Shown here one piece after another: positions 37,006 through 53,630 of a stretch of DNA of 64,000 nucleotides. Both the position numbers and the translations under genes were made by a program. A model generated the notes under the pieces. That model was given only the letters and a program-made list of their open reading frames with translations, had not been told where the DNA came from and ran no database searches. This DNA is from an uncultured Erythrobacter sp. (GTDB lineage: Bacteria > Pseudomonadota > Alphaproteobacteria > Sphingomonadales > Sphingomonadaceae), in contig CANKYI010000001.1 of NCBI GenBank assembly GCA_947488085.1, positions 186,001 through 250,000 of the forward strand. The letters run 5' to 3'. Numbering within the stretch: the stretch's first letter is position 1; every line of letters starts with the position of its first letter.

Positions 37006-37667
37006 GCTGGCGCTCCCGTCAGTGCAGCGTCGGGAGGAGTGGCTGTGCCCCGCGTTTGCGCTGCGCTGCGTTCAATCGCCACATGAGCAGCGCAAGCATC
37101 AGCCAACAAAGCGGCGACTTTCCGCGCTTCTGGCACAGCGCGCAGCATCGGCTGCGGCCGGTTCAGGTGCCAGGGGCGAGCGTGAGGCCACAGTAGCATA
37201 TAACCGAGCAACCGCTCACCGCTCAGCTCAAGAGCGATATCGCCATGATCCTTGCCGCGCGCCTTTAAATTGGCGGAGGTCACATGCTTCAGCGGCACAT
37301 TGATGCGCGTCTCAATCGCCATTCCAATACGCATGATCAGGCGTGTATCAGTGAGGATATACATCGTCGTTCGCACGCTCAGCCATGCCAGCGCATGCAA
37401 AATACCAACCGCGGCAACCCCCAATACTGCGCAAACAATCGCGGTGTTCACATTGCCCATGATAACTGAGACAGCGATCAGGATTGCGAAGTAAATCCCC
37501 ACGCTGCGTGTGTGAAAGGCGGTGCGTGATAGGTGCGACAGGTCTGGTCGCCCTTTCCACAGCACCTTCTCATCCGCTGCCGGTGTGCCCATTGGATCGC
37601 CATGAGCGGTTGGACCCGCCTCTTGCGCCTGCGTTGCTGATTTATGTTCGATGTGATCCCCCATCAT
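37002..37667 (-). CDS. puhB: Photosynthetic complex assembly protein PuhB (PH-like)
   Basis: 'EKVLWKGRPDLSHLSRTAFHTRSVGIYFAIL...TDTRLIMRIGMAIETRINVPLKHV'. Start at the MMGDH codons. Confidence 0.9.
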   Translation of the reverse strand: MMGDHIEHKSATQAQEAGPTAHGDPMGTPAADEKVLWKGRPDLSHLSRTAFHTRSVGIYFAILIAVSVIMGNVNTAIVCAVLGVAAVGILHALAWLSVRTTMYILTDTRLIMRIGMAIETRINVPLKHVTSANLKARGKDHGDIALELSGERLLGYMLLWPHARPWHLNRPQPMLRAVPEARKVAALLADACAAHVAIERSAAQTRGTATPPDAALTGAPA

Positions 37668-37668
37668 C

Positions 37669-38496
37669 TTACATCCAAGGTTCTGAGCGTTCAGGCGTCG
37701 CGTACATATAACCGCCGCCATAGTAGGCCATGATCTTATCCTCTTCGAGGCGAGTGATCTGACCCGGTGTGGCAACCGCCGGTGTGGCGTCGAACTGATC
37801 TGAGCGGATGGCGTCAATGTCGATCAAAGCGGTTTGATCGTCCACCAGCGGAGTAATTCCGCCGAGGAAACCTTTGCCCTGAACCGCAGCAACACCCATC
37901 GGAGCGAGCACTTTCTTGCCCGACCCAGTCGTCACTTCGAGATAGCGGATGATATGCTCCGCTTGGTCAACCCAGACATCGCTGACTGTGCCGGCAAGCT
38001 TCTTATCCGCGCCGTAGACGGGCAAGCCGACAGGATCATCGTCCATCGGGGCGATTTCAATCTCGTGGCTGTCACCGATTGGCACGATGCGTGGGCGCCC
38101 ATCGAATGTGAGGTCGGGATAGTCGGCACGGTTCGCATAGGCTGCAGGACCCACGCCATCAGCCATCGCATCGCCGGTTGGGACATAGGGAGCGCCTGCA
38201 GCACCAAATGACTGCTTTGCTGCGATATTGAAGTCATCGCGTGCAACGTCCTCTGGTACATAGGTTCCGCGACCATGCGGCAATTTGAAGGTCTTCTTCG
38301 CGCCATCGGAGAGGGGCGTGCCACCCAAGATTGCGCCGTTCTGTTCATTCTCAAGCGGATAGCCTTCGCGGCGGCTTTCGCGGTTTAAGTAGAACACCAG
38401 CCCGATGAAGAAGACGAAGAACAAGATGAACGCCAATTCGGCGACATCGAATGTCCCGGCAATATAGGCGGTCCCGATCAGATGGGTGGCAGTCAT
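37669..38496 (-). CDS. puhA: Photosynthetic reaction centre H subunit
   Basis: 'FDVAELAFILFFVFFIGLVFYLNRESRREGYPLE', 'PLSDGAKKTFKLPHGR', 'IPIGDSHEIEIAPMDDDP-like' PRC-barrel region. Confidence 0.95.
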   Translation of the reverse strand: MTATHLIGTAYIAGTFDVAELAFILFFVFFIGLVFYLNRESRREGYPLENEQNGAILGGTPLSDGAKKTFKLPHGRGTYVPEDVARDDFNIAAKQSFGAAGAPYVPTGDAMADGVGPAAYANRADYPDLTFDGRPRIVPIGDSHEIEIAPMDDDPVGLPVYGADKKLAGTVSDVWVDQAEHIIRYLEVTTGSGKKVLAPMGVAAVQGKGFLGGITPLVDDQTALIDIDAIRSDQFDATPAVATPGQITRLEEDKIMAYYGGGYMYATPERSEPWM

Positions 38497-38572
38497 GGTA
38501 CTTTCCTCTCATAGGATTGAGGGCATTGGCGGATGCCCCCAGCGTGTATGCGCGCGATCCCCTTACGCACGG

Positions 38573-40017
38573 TCATGTCGGAAATTCGCGCAGGCCAAAC
38601 GGTTGGTCCGCGCTCTCCCCGGTGTCATTTGAGTTGCGGCGAGCGTGCCCGACAAGCGGCCCGATCGCGGCTAGAGCTGCAAGCAGCAGCACGATTTCGA
38701 TTAAGTAGACTGACGTGTAACCGGTCGCTCTCGTCGCACCGATTATCATGGTCGAAGCCGTTGGATCGGCGTTGACGGCAAAGGCCGCGATCACATCGCG
38801 CAACACTCCGCCAAGGGCGATACCAGCGCCAGCGCAAGTTGCTTGAACCGCACCCCATGCACCCAGTGCCAGACCAGCGGTCTCGCTTTTTGCCAGGTTC
38901 ATAGCTTCGATCAAAGTTCCGACCGAAAACAGTCCAAGCCCAAGGCCAATTAGACCTGCGCCGACATACAACATGGTGGGCGATGAAAAGGCGGGCGCGA
39001 ACACGACCAACAAGAACGCGTTGACGCCGGTCACAAGACCCAATCCAGCGATGCGAAGCGGATCACCACCTCGCGAAAGCGAGCGACCTGACAGCATGAA
39101 CCCGACCAACGCGCCAAACGCCCAAGCACCCGTCAAAGCAGTTGTTGCCCCGACGGATAGGCCAAGGATTTCGCCGCCGAACGGTTCAAGCAACGCATCC
39201 TGCATCGCAAAGGCTGCTGCGCCAATTCCGATGGCGATCAACAGCCGCGCATTGCGGCCATCGCGTACAAAGCCGTTCCACAATTCGCTAAAGGATGGCG
39301 CATCCGGGTCCGCTTTTGTCCGGTTCGGCGCGCGCGCTTCCTGTTTCCATAGAGCCGTGAGGTTGAGCACCATAGTCAGGACAGCTGCACCCTGGATCAC
39401 TTGGACCAGGCGTGTGGGTGAGAATTCGATCAAAAGCCCGCCAATGACGAAGGCGGAAATCATCATGCCAACCAACAACATGACATAGAGCAGTGCAACG
39501 GCGCGGGGCCGCTTGTTCTCCGGTGCAAGGTCAGTCGCCAGCGCAAGTCCTGCGGTCTGCGTCACATGAAACCCGGTCCCGGTCAGTAGAAACGCAACTG
39601 CCGCCGCGACCATGCCAATCGCAAAGTTCTCAGGCCGGGTAAGGTGCAATAGCGCAAATGGCATAATCGCCAGTCCGCCAAACTGCATCAGCGTGCCAAA
39701 CCAGATATAGGGCACGCGCCTCCAGCCCAGCGCGGAGATATGCCGATCAGAACGATGCCCGATCAAAGCGCGAAACGGTGCGATCAACAAGGGCACGGCG
39801 ATCAGCAGCGCGACTACCCAAGTCGGCGTACCCAGCTCAACCACCATCACCCGGTTGAGAGTGCCAGACAACAGCACCATTGCCATGCCAACGCTCACCT
39901 GAAACATCGACAGGCGCAACAAACGCCCCAGCGGCAGCTCATGGCTGGCCGCATCTGCAAAAGGCAGAAAGGCCATAGCGGCCTTGCTGATCTTTACAGG
40001 TGGGGGTTTGGTTTGAC

Positions 40018-40021
<4 letters not shown>
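38573..40021 (-). CDS. lhaA: Light-harvesting complex 1 assembly protein LhaA (PucC family)
   Basis: MFS-type; 'RLSMFQVSVGMAMVLLSGTLNRVMVVELGTPTWVVALLIAVPLLIAPFRALIGHRSD'; located bchM-lhaA-puhA. Confidence 0.92.
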
Positions 40022-45217
<5,196 letters not shown>

Positions 45218-45228
<11 letters not shown>

Positions 45229-46783
45229 AATGCGCCTTTGCGTCATACAGCGTGTCGAGATCGATCTGAGCGCGTCCCTGATCAATCGCAAATGCTTCTG
45301 TGTTGCGCCGCGCTTTTCCGCGAACAAAGAATGGAATTTTCTTCAGCTCGCGCTCTGCTTCGCTGGTCCATAAATTCGCATCGTTTGCAGGCTCTGCAAT
45401 GTCCTCTGGCACAGCGACAGTGGCGACCTGAGCTTTTGCCGGTTGCTGTGGAGAATGCGCGGCGTGATGTGATGCGCCAGCTTCGTCGGAGAACTCAAAA
45501 TCCTCGCGGAACATGGTGAGCAGATGCTCCTCCAGCCCCATGACAAGTGGATGAACCCAGCTGTCAAAGATCACATTGGCGCCTTCAAACCCCATTTGCG
45601 GCGAATGGCGCGCGGGAAAGTCCTGCACATGGACCGGCGATGAGATAACCGCGCATGGCATCCCCAAACGCTTGGCAATGTGGCGCTCCATTTGTGTGCC
45701 CAGCACCATTTCAGGCGCGGCTTCGATGATCGCTTCTTCGACCGCCAAATGATCGTCTGTGATCAATGGCTCGACCCCGTACAATTTGGCGGCCTCGCGC
45801 ACTTCACGGGCAAATTCGCGGTTGTAACAACCCAGCCCGCAAACCTCGAAGCCCAGCTCATCGCGGGCGATCCGCGCGGCGGCGACCGCATGGGTCGCAT
45901 CGCCGAAAATAAAGACGCGCTTGCCAGTGAGATAGGTCGAATCGACCGAACGGCTCCACCAAGGCATCCGTGATTGGTTGTCGCCGAGGGCAGGCGTGGG
46001 ATCTGCACCTGCTACCTCGGCGACGTCGGAAATAAACGCACGTGTGGCGCTTACACCGATAGGGATGGTCCGGATCGTCGGCTGTTTGAACGTGCGTTCA
46101 AGCCAACGAGCGGCCTCATCTGCGATTTCTGGATAAAGGACGATGTTGAAATCCGCCGCGCCAATGCGCGCGATGTCGGATGGACGCGCATCAAGCGGCG
46201 CGACCAGATTGATTTCAACGTCAAGTGTTTCAATGATCTTGCGAATTTCGACCAAATCATCGCGGTGGCGAAAGCCCAATGCGGTAGGGCCAAGGATATT
46301 GGCGCGAGCTTTTCTGCCCTCTCGCGGTTCGCGGGTGACGTTCTTGTCAGCCAAATGCCGCACGACCTGATAAAATGTTTCTGCTGCGCCCCAGTTTTCT
46401 TTGCGCTGATAGCTGGGCAGCTCCAGCGGGATTGCGGGGCAGGGCAGGTCCATCGCTTCGATCAAACCGCCCGGATCATCTTGGATCAGCTCGGCTGTGC
46501 ACGATGCTCCGACAATCATGGCCTCGGGCTTGAACCGCTCCGCCGCCTCGGTCGCTGCATCTTGGAACAATTGCGCGGTGTCTTTGCCAAGGTCGCGCGC
46601 TTCGAATGTGGTGTAGGTGACAGGCGGACGTTTGCCGCGCCGCTCAATCATGGTGAAGAGCAGGTCGGCGTAAGTGTCGCCTTGCGGTGCGTGGAGGACA
46701 TAATGGAGCCCCTCCATCGCAGTCGCAATCCGCATTGCGCCAACATGGGGCGGGCCTTCATAAGTCCAGACAGACAATTGCAT
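45218..46783 (-). CDS. bchB: Light-independent protochlorophyllide reductase subunit B
   Basis: '[49 protein letters not shown]'. Confidence 0.97.
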
Positions 46784-46786
46784 CGC

Positions 46787-48630
<1,844 letters not shown>

Positions 48631-48680
48631 GTCCTCACCTTTGCTTTCAGATGAGATGGTTACGCCTATGCAACGCTAGG

Positions 48681-48698
48681 TGTCAAATATATTAGACG
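48681..48698. promoter_or_regulatory. Candidate PpsR/CrtJ operator upstream of bchF
   Basis: TGTCAAATATATTAGACG matches TGT-N12-ACA with one mismatch. On the minus strand it overlaps a TTGACA -35-like hexamer. Confidence 0.55.
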
Positions 48699-48878
48699 TA
48701 AATAAAAATGGACAGATGATATCCATCATTTCGGTGAAGTTTGCGTAGGCCCCGCGGATAGTGTAATCATACACTTGCTGGCGATTTTATGAGTCGGAAT
48801 GCATTCGACCTCGTCGGCCTCGACGCGATCCGCGCCATTTTCGGAGACTATCAGCCGGGAAACGGGAGGGGTCTGTAA

Positions 48879-49790
48879 ATGGCGACTGTACGGGGTTCCG
48901 GAATGATTGGCGCAGGCTCGGCCGCGCTCCGCAAAGTAATGGTCAATCCGCTCGCTCGGTTACGATCCTCTTCCGACAACACCACGTCACGTGAACCTGA
49001 TGGATCGCTCAATGCGATTATTGAAAGCGAGATCATTCCCAAGCTGTTGATGGCGCACGCCGTTGAGGCATCGGGCAAGGTTAATGGTGGCAAGCGCCAG
49101 TCGACCGAAATCTCTGCACGTGATGCGCATCGGTTCGCCTCAATGCCTTTAGAGTTAGAAGCGGCAGGCCTGATGGAAGAGATCGATGGATTTCTTGCCG
49201 ACGGTGTTACGGTCGAGGCCGTCTATCTCGATCTGCTCGCTCCGGCTGCGCGCAAGCTTGGCGATATGTGGTGCGAGGATGAGTGCGACTTTATCGAGGT
49301 CACAATGGGCCTTTGGCGGTTGCAGGAAGTGATGCGCGAGATCGGCGCTCGCACGCCGGTTGACCGGGTGTCGCCTGTTTCTGATGCACCACGCGCTCTG
49401 TTTGCACCGATGCCAGGCGACCAGCACAGTTTTGGCGCGTTGATGATTGATGAGATTTTTACGCGCGCTGGATGGAATAGCACCGCTTTACCGCGCGCAT
49501 TGCGTAAAGAACTGCTTGATACAGTTTCCCGGGAACCGTTTGATGTCCTCGGATTGACCCTGACCCGCGATTGCCCTAGCTCGGCTGTTGCAAATTTTAT
49601 AACAGCCACGCGTAAAGTGTCCGCTAATCCTCACCTCTCAATTCTAATCGGTGGTCACATGATCAACCAAAATCCAGCATTTGTTGCCGAAGTGGGAGCC
49701 GATGGGACCGGCGCCGACGCTCGTGCTGCGCTCGACGTAGCAGAGCGATTGGTCCAGTCCGCCCCGGTGCGTGCGCATATGCTGCGTTAG
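48879..49790 (+). CDS. ppaA: B12-binding photosynthesis antirepressor AerR/PpaA
   Basis: 'APMPGDQHSFGALMIDEIF' contains a DxHxxG cobalamin-binding motif. Directly upstream of ppsR and divergent from bchF. Confidence 0.9.
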   Translation: MATVRGSGMIGAGSAALRKVMVNPLARLRSSSDNTTSREPDGSLNAIIESEIIPKLLMAHAVEASGKVNGGKRQSTEISARDAHRFASMPLELEAAGLMEEIDGFLADGVTVEAVYLDLLAPAARKLGDMWCEDECDFIEVTMGLWRLQEVMREIGARTPVDRVSPVSDAPRALFAPMPGDQHSFGALMIDEIFTRAGWNSTALPRALRKELLDTVSREPFDVLGLTLTRDCPSSAVANFITATRKVSANPHLSILIGGHMINQNPAFVAEVGADGTGADARAALDVAERLVQSAPVRAHMLR

Positions 49791-49802
49791 GGTGCCCCGC
49801 AA

Positions 49803-51224
49803 ATGCTAACCCGAAAACACTCCATCGAAGGTAAACACCCCTTCGGCAAAGCGGCCGAGCTGTTTGATTCGCTCGATGCGGATGCCGCGATGAAGCTGGC
49901 TATGGTGGCTGGCGATATCACGCTGGTGCTCGATGATATGGGCACGATCCTTGATACGGCATTTGACCCCAATGAATTCCCCGGCTTTGAAGGATGGGAG
50001 GGGACGAACTGGATCGAAACCGTGACCGTTGAGAGCCGCCCGAAAGTCATGGAAATGCTCGCAGCCGCCCGTCGCGGAGAGGTTCAACATTGGCGTCAAG
50101 TCAATCACCCGACCCGCGATGGTGATGTGCCGATCCGGTATGCCGTGCTCAGCGTGAATGGCGGCGAACACCGCATAGCCTTTGGGCGTGACCTGCGCGA
50201 AGCGGGGAAGATGCAGCAGCGCTTGCTGCAGGTTCAGCAATCATTGGAGCGTGACTATCTGCGCATGCGCCAGCTGGACGCGCGATACCGTATGCTGTTC
50301 GACAATTCGGGCGAAGCGGTTCTGATCCTCGAAGCATCCACCCTGCGCATCCGCGAAGGCAACATTGCTGCACACACGATTTTGGGTGCACGCCAAGGCA
50401 GTTTGCCCGGTAAAAAGCTACCTGCACTAGTCGACAAATCATCGCGTGATGCGTTGCAGTCATTGGTCGGCGCAGCGCTGGCCTCTGATACAGCGGCCCC
50501 GATGGAGCTAACCATTTCGAAGGGTTCGCGGGGCGTTTTGGCCTCTGCCACCGGCTTCTCTCAGGATCGCGGACAGTTTATTCTGCTGCGTCTTTCGGAG
50601 GCGCATTCTGCCGAGGCACAGCCGGTTTCACCCGTGCTAGAATTGGTCGATCACATGCCAGACGCCTTTGTCGTGGCTGACGCCAATCTTGATGTGGTGA
50701 GCGCAAATACGGCCTTTGTTGAAATGGTTGAGGCTCCCAGCCTTGATCCGTTGCGTGGTCGCCCGCTGTCCAGTTGGATTGGGCGTCCGGGCATCGATAT
50801 GGAATTGATTGAGGGCCAGATCGACCAACATGGCGCGGCTCGCAACGTCAGCACAGTCTTGCGGGTTGGCGATGAAGTTGAGGGCGAAGCGATTGAGCTG
50901 TCTGCTGTGCGTACGGATGGCGAGAATGCTCTTTATGCCTTTGTCATTCGTCCGATTGGCCGACGGCTGCGCGATTTGCCGCCTGGTTCGCAGGATCTTC
51001 CGCGCTCCGTTGAACAATTGACGGACCTTGTCGGACGTATGTCACTGAAGGAAATCGTGCGTGAGAGCACCGATTTGATTGAGCGTCTATGTATTGAGGC
51101 TGCGCTGCAATACACGTCTGACAATCGTGCCTCTGCGGCGGAGATTTTGGGACTCTCTCGGCAGAGCCTCTATTCCAAACTGCATCGCCACGGATTGGGT
51201 AATCTGGATAGCGAGCCGGATTGA
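49803..51224 (+). CDS. ppsR: Transcriptional regulator PpsR/CrtJ
   Basis: PAS-type segments and a C-terminal Fis-type HTH 'ALQYTSDNRASAAEILGLSRQSLYSKLHRHGL'. Confidence 0.94.
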   Translation: MLTRKHSIEGKHPFGKAAELFDSLDADAAMKLAMVAGDITLVLDDMGTILDTAFDPNEFPGFEGWEGTNWIETVTVESRPKVMEMLAAARRGEVQHWRQVNHPTRDGDVPIRYAVLSVNGGEHRIAFGRDLREAGKMQQRLLQVQQSLERDYLRMRQLDARYRMLFDNSGEAVLILEASTLRIREGNIAAHTILGARQGSLPGKKLPALVDKSSRDALQSLVGAALASDTAAPMELTISKGSRGVLASATGFSQDRGQFILLRLSEAHSAEAQPVSPVLELVDHMPDAFVVADANLDVVSANTAFVEMVEAPSLDPLRGRPLSSWIGRPGIDMELIEGQIDQHGAARNVSTVLRVGDEVEGEAIELSAVRTDGENALYAFVIRPIGRRLRDLPPGSQDLPRSVEQLTDLVGRMSLKEIVRESTDLIERLCIEAALQYTSDNRASAAEILGLSRQSLYSKLHRHGLGNLDSEPD

Positions 51225-51304
51225 TCCGCCTTTGATGCGTTTTGCGCACAACACTCCAATAAAACCTGCAACCAAATGCGAATTGGACAACTGACACATC
51301 AAAG

Positions 51305-51322
51305 TGTCAATTTAAATTGACG
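51305..51322. promoter_or_regulatory. Candidate PpsR/CrtJ operator upstream of bchG
   Basis: TGTCAATTTAAATTGACG: near-perfect palindrome fitting TGT-N12-ACA except for the last base. Its right arm includes a TTGACG -35-like hexamer. Confidence 0.65.
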
Positions 51323-51351
51323 CACGCGACTGTCAGGCATAGCCTCCACCT

Positions 51352-52254
51352 ATGGAGCGCTCAGCCGTCTCGACTCGCAATGTGCCATTTCCGGCAGCGC
51401 GCGACGTTGTCCAACTTCTCAAACCCATCACCTGGTTCCCGCCGATGTGGGCCTTTATGTGCGGCGCCGTTTCGTCTGGTGCAGGGCTAGAGGGGCGTTG
51501 GCTGTTTGTAGCGGGAGGCGTGATGTTGGCCGGCCCGCTCGTTTGCGGGACGAGCCAGGCGGTAAACGACTGGTTTGACCGCCATGTTGATGCCATCAAT
51601 GAACCTGATCGCCCAATCCCATCTGGTCGCATCGCCGGACGCTGGGGCCTCTACATTGCCCTTATCGCAAGCGCGCTTTCGGCATTAGTGGCATGGAGCC
51701 TTGGCCCAATTGTGTTTGTCGCTGGGCTTGTCGGCCTCGCGCTTGCTTGGGGCTACAGCGCACCGCCGTTCCGCTTTAAGACCAGCGGTTGGACCGGTCC
51801 GGCGGTGGTTGGCCTGACCTATGAAGGGTTGAGCTGGTTCACTGGAGCTGCCGTTTTATTGGGCGCGATGCCGTCCACTGAAAATCTGATCGTGTTGGTG
51901 CTCTACAGTGTTGGCGCGCACGGGATCATGACACTCAATGATTTCAAGGCGGTCGAGGGTGACCGCGCAACCGGCCTCAAATCCCTGCCCGTTGTGCTGG
52001 GCGTAAAACGCGCGGCAATGCTCGCTTGCGCCGTCATGGCACTGGCGCAGGTCGTGGTCATCGGGATGCTGGCGCTGTATGGTTTGACTGTATCCGCAAT
52101 GGTGGTCGGCGCAGTTTTGCTGGCGCAGTTTGCGGCCATGCCGCGCTTGCTGAGCGATCCTGCTAAGTATGCGCCGTGGTATAACGGTGTCGGAGTGACG
52201 CTGTATGTCCTTGGCATGTTGGCGGCGGCTTTGGGGCTGGGGGGCTATATTTGA
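51352..52254 (+). CDS. bchG: Bacteriochlorophyll synthase (geranylgeranyl transferase)
   Basis: UbiA-family 'QAVNDWFDRHVDAINEPDRPIPSGRI'; 'LNDFKAVEGDRATGLKSLPVVLG'. Confidence 0.95.
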   Translation: MERSAVSTRNVPFPAARDVVQLLKPITWFPPMWAFMCGAVSSGAGLEGRWLFVAGGVMLAGPLVCGTSQAVNDWFDRHVDAINEPDRPIPSGRIAGRWGLYIALIASALSALVAWSLGPIVFVAGLVGLALAWGYSAPPFRFKTSGWTGPAVVGLTYEGLSWFTGAAVLLGAMPSTENLIVLVLYSVGAHGIMTLNDFKAVEGDRATGLKSLPVVLGVKRAAMLACAVMALAQVVVIGMLALYGLTVSAMVVGAVLLAQFAAMPRLLSDPAKYAPWYNGVGVTLYVLGMLAAALGLGGYI

Positions 52255-53630
52255 TGGCTCCGCGCGATCTCCCATCGGTACAGGGCCTTGGCTGGTTTTC
52301 GGTGATCCGCATCGGATTGGTGCAGGCATCGATTGGCGGCATGGTGATGCTGACCACGACCGTGCTTAACCGCTTGATGGTGGTCGAGTATTCGCTCGCC
52401 GCGGCGATCCCCGCCGGATTGGTTGGGTGGCATTATGCGGTGCAATTGTGCCGTCCTCTCTGGGGCCACGGTTCAGACCAAGGATCGGTCAAAGGCGGCG
52501 GGCGCACCATGTGGATCATGGGCGGACTAATTGTGCTCGCCATTGGCGCGTTGATGGCGGTCCAGATGACCGTGATGACGTCGGACAATTTCGCCGTTGG
52601 TCTGATACTGGGCGTGGTGGCTTATGCCCTGATCGGCGTGGGTGTGGGCGCAGCAGGCACATCGGCACTGGCGCTGCTTGCATCGGGTGTCGCGCCAGAG
52701 CGGCGAGCTGCAGCAGCGGCGGTCACCTGGATCATGATGATCGCGGGGATTGTGGTCAGCGCGATTATAGTCAGCCAGCTAATCGACCCGTTCTCGGTTG
52801 AGCGCTTGGTGTGGGTCTCATCTGGCTTGCTGGCAATTTGTCTGATCGTAGCGGGCCTCGCCGTCTTCGGTTTGGAACCGCGCGACGCGATGCAGTTCGC
52901 TGAAACCGCAAAAAGTGATCCACCGCCTGATTTCCGCGCAGCGATCAAAGAGATTTTTGAAGAGCCTGCCGCGCGCCGGTTCACTTTGTTCATCTTCGCC
53001 TCGATGATGGCGTTCAATATGCAAGACCTGATCTTGGAGCCCTTTGCCGGCATCGTTTTTGGCATGACGCCAGGAGAGTCCACCGGGCTTGGCGGAATGC
53101 AAAGTGGCGGGGTGCTTATCGGCATGATCCTCGCTGGGATTGGCGGCAGCGCATTTGCAGGGCGCATGCCGGTCGAGTTGCGGCATTGGATCGTGTTCGG
53201 CTGTCTTGGCTCTGCGCTTGCTCTTACGGGGCTGGCTGTTGGAGCGGTCACCGGGCCGGGTTGGCCGGTCCATGCTAATGTGATGGTGCTGGGCTTTTGC
53301 AACGGATTGTTCGCCGTCGCCGCGATTGGGGCGATGATGGGACTGGCCGGATCGGGAGCGAAAACCCGTGAAGGTGTGCGCATGGGCGTGTGGGGCGCGG
53401 CTCAAGCCATTGCATTTGGCCTTGGCGGATTTCTGGGCGCGGCGGGACGCGATGTGGCGCTTTACGTGCTTGGCGATCAGGGCCGCGCATTTCAGTTTGT
53501 ATTCGCCATTGAGGCGGCTTTGTTTGTGGTCGCTGCGTGGCTTGCCGTTCGCGCAACGGCCAAGGGGCTTACCCCGGTGCAGGCCCCCGTGCGCGAAGTT
53601 CGAGAGAGGGAAGCGGAGGTGTTTGCATGA
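52251..53630 (+). CDS. PucC-family MFS protein between bchG and bchP
   Basis: 'IRIGLVQASIGGMVMLTTTVLNRLMVVEYSLAAAIPAGLVGWHYAVQLCRPLWGHGSDQG'. Paralogous to LhaA. Confidence 0.9.
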   Translation: MMAPRDLPSVQGLGWFSVIRIGLVQASIGGMVMLTTTVLNRLMVVEYSLAAAIPAGLVGWHYAVQLCRPLWGHGSDQGSVKGGGRTMWIMGGLIVLAIGALMAVQMTVMTSDNFAVGLILGVVAYALIGVGVGAAGTSALALLASGVAPERRAAAAAVTWIMMIAGIVVSAIIVSQLIDPFSVERLVWVSSGLLAICLIVAGLAVFGLEPRDAMQFAETAKSDPPPDFRAAIKEIFEEPAARRFTLFIFASMMAFNMQDLILEPFAGIVFGMTPGESTGLGGMQSGGVLIGMILAGIGGSAFAGRMPVELRHWIVFGCLGSALALTGLAVGAVTGPGWPVHANVMVLGFCNGLFAVAAIGAMMGLAGSGAKTREGVRMGVWGAAQAIAFGLGGFLGAAGRDVALYVLGDQGRAFQFVFAIEAALFVVAAWLAVRATAKGLTPVQAPVREVREREAEVFA

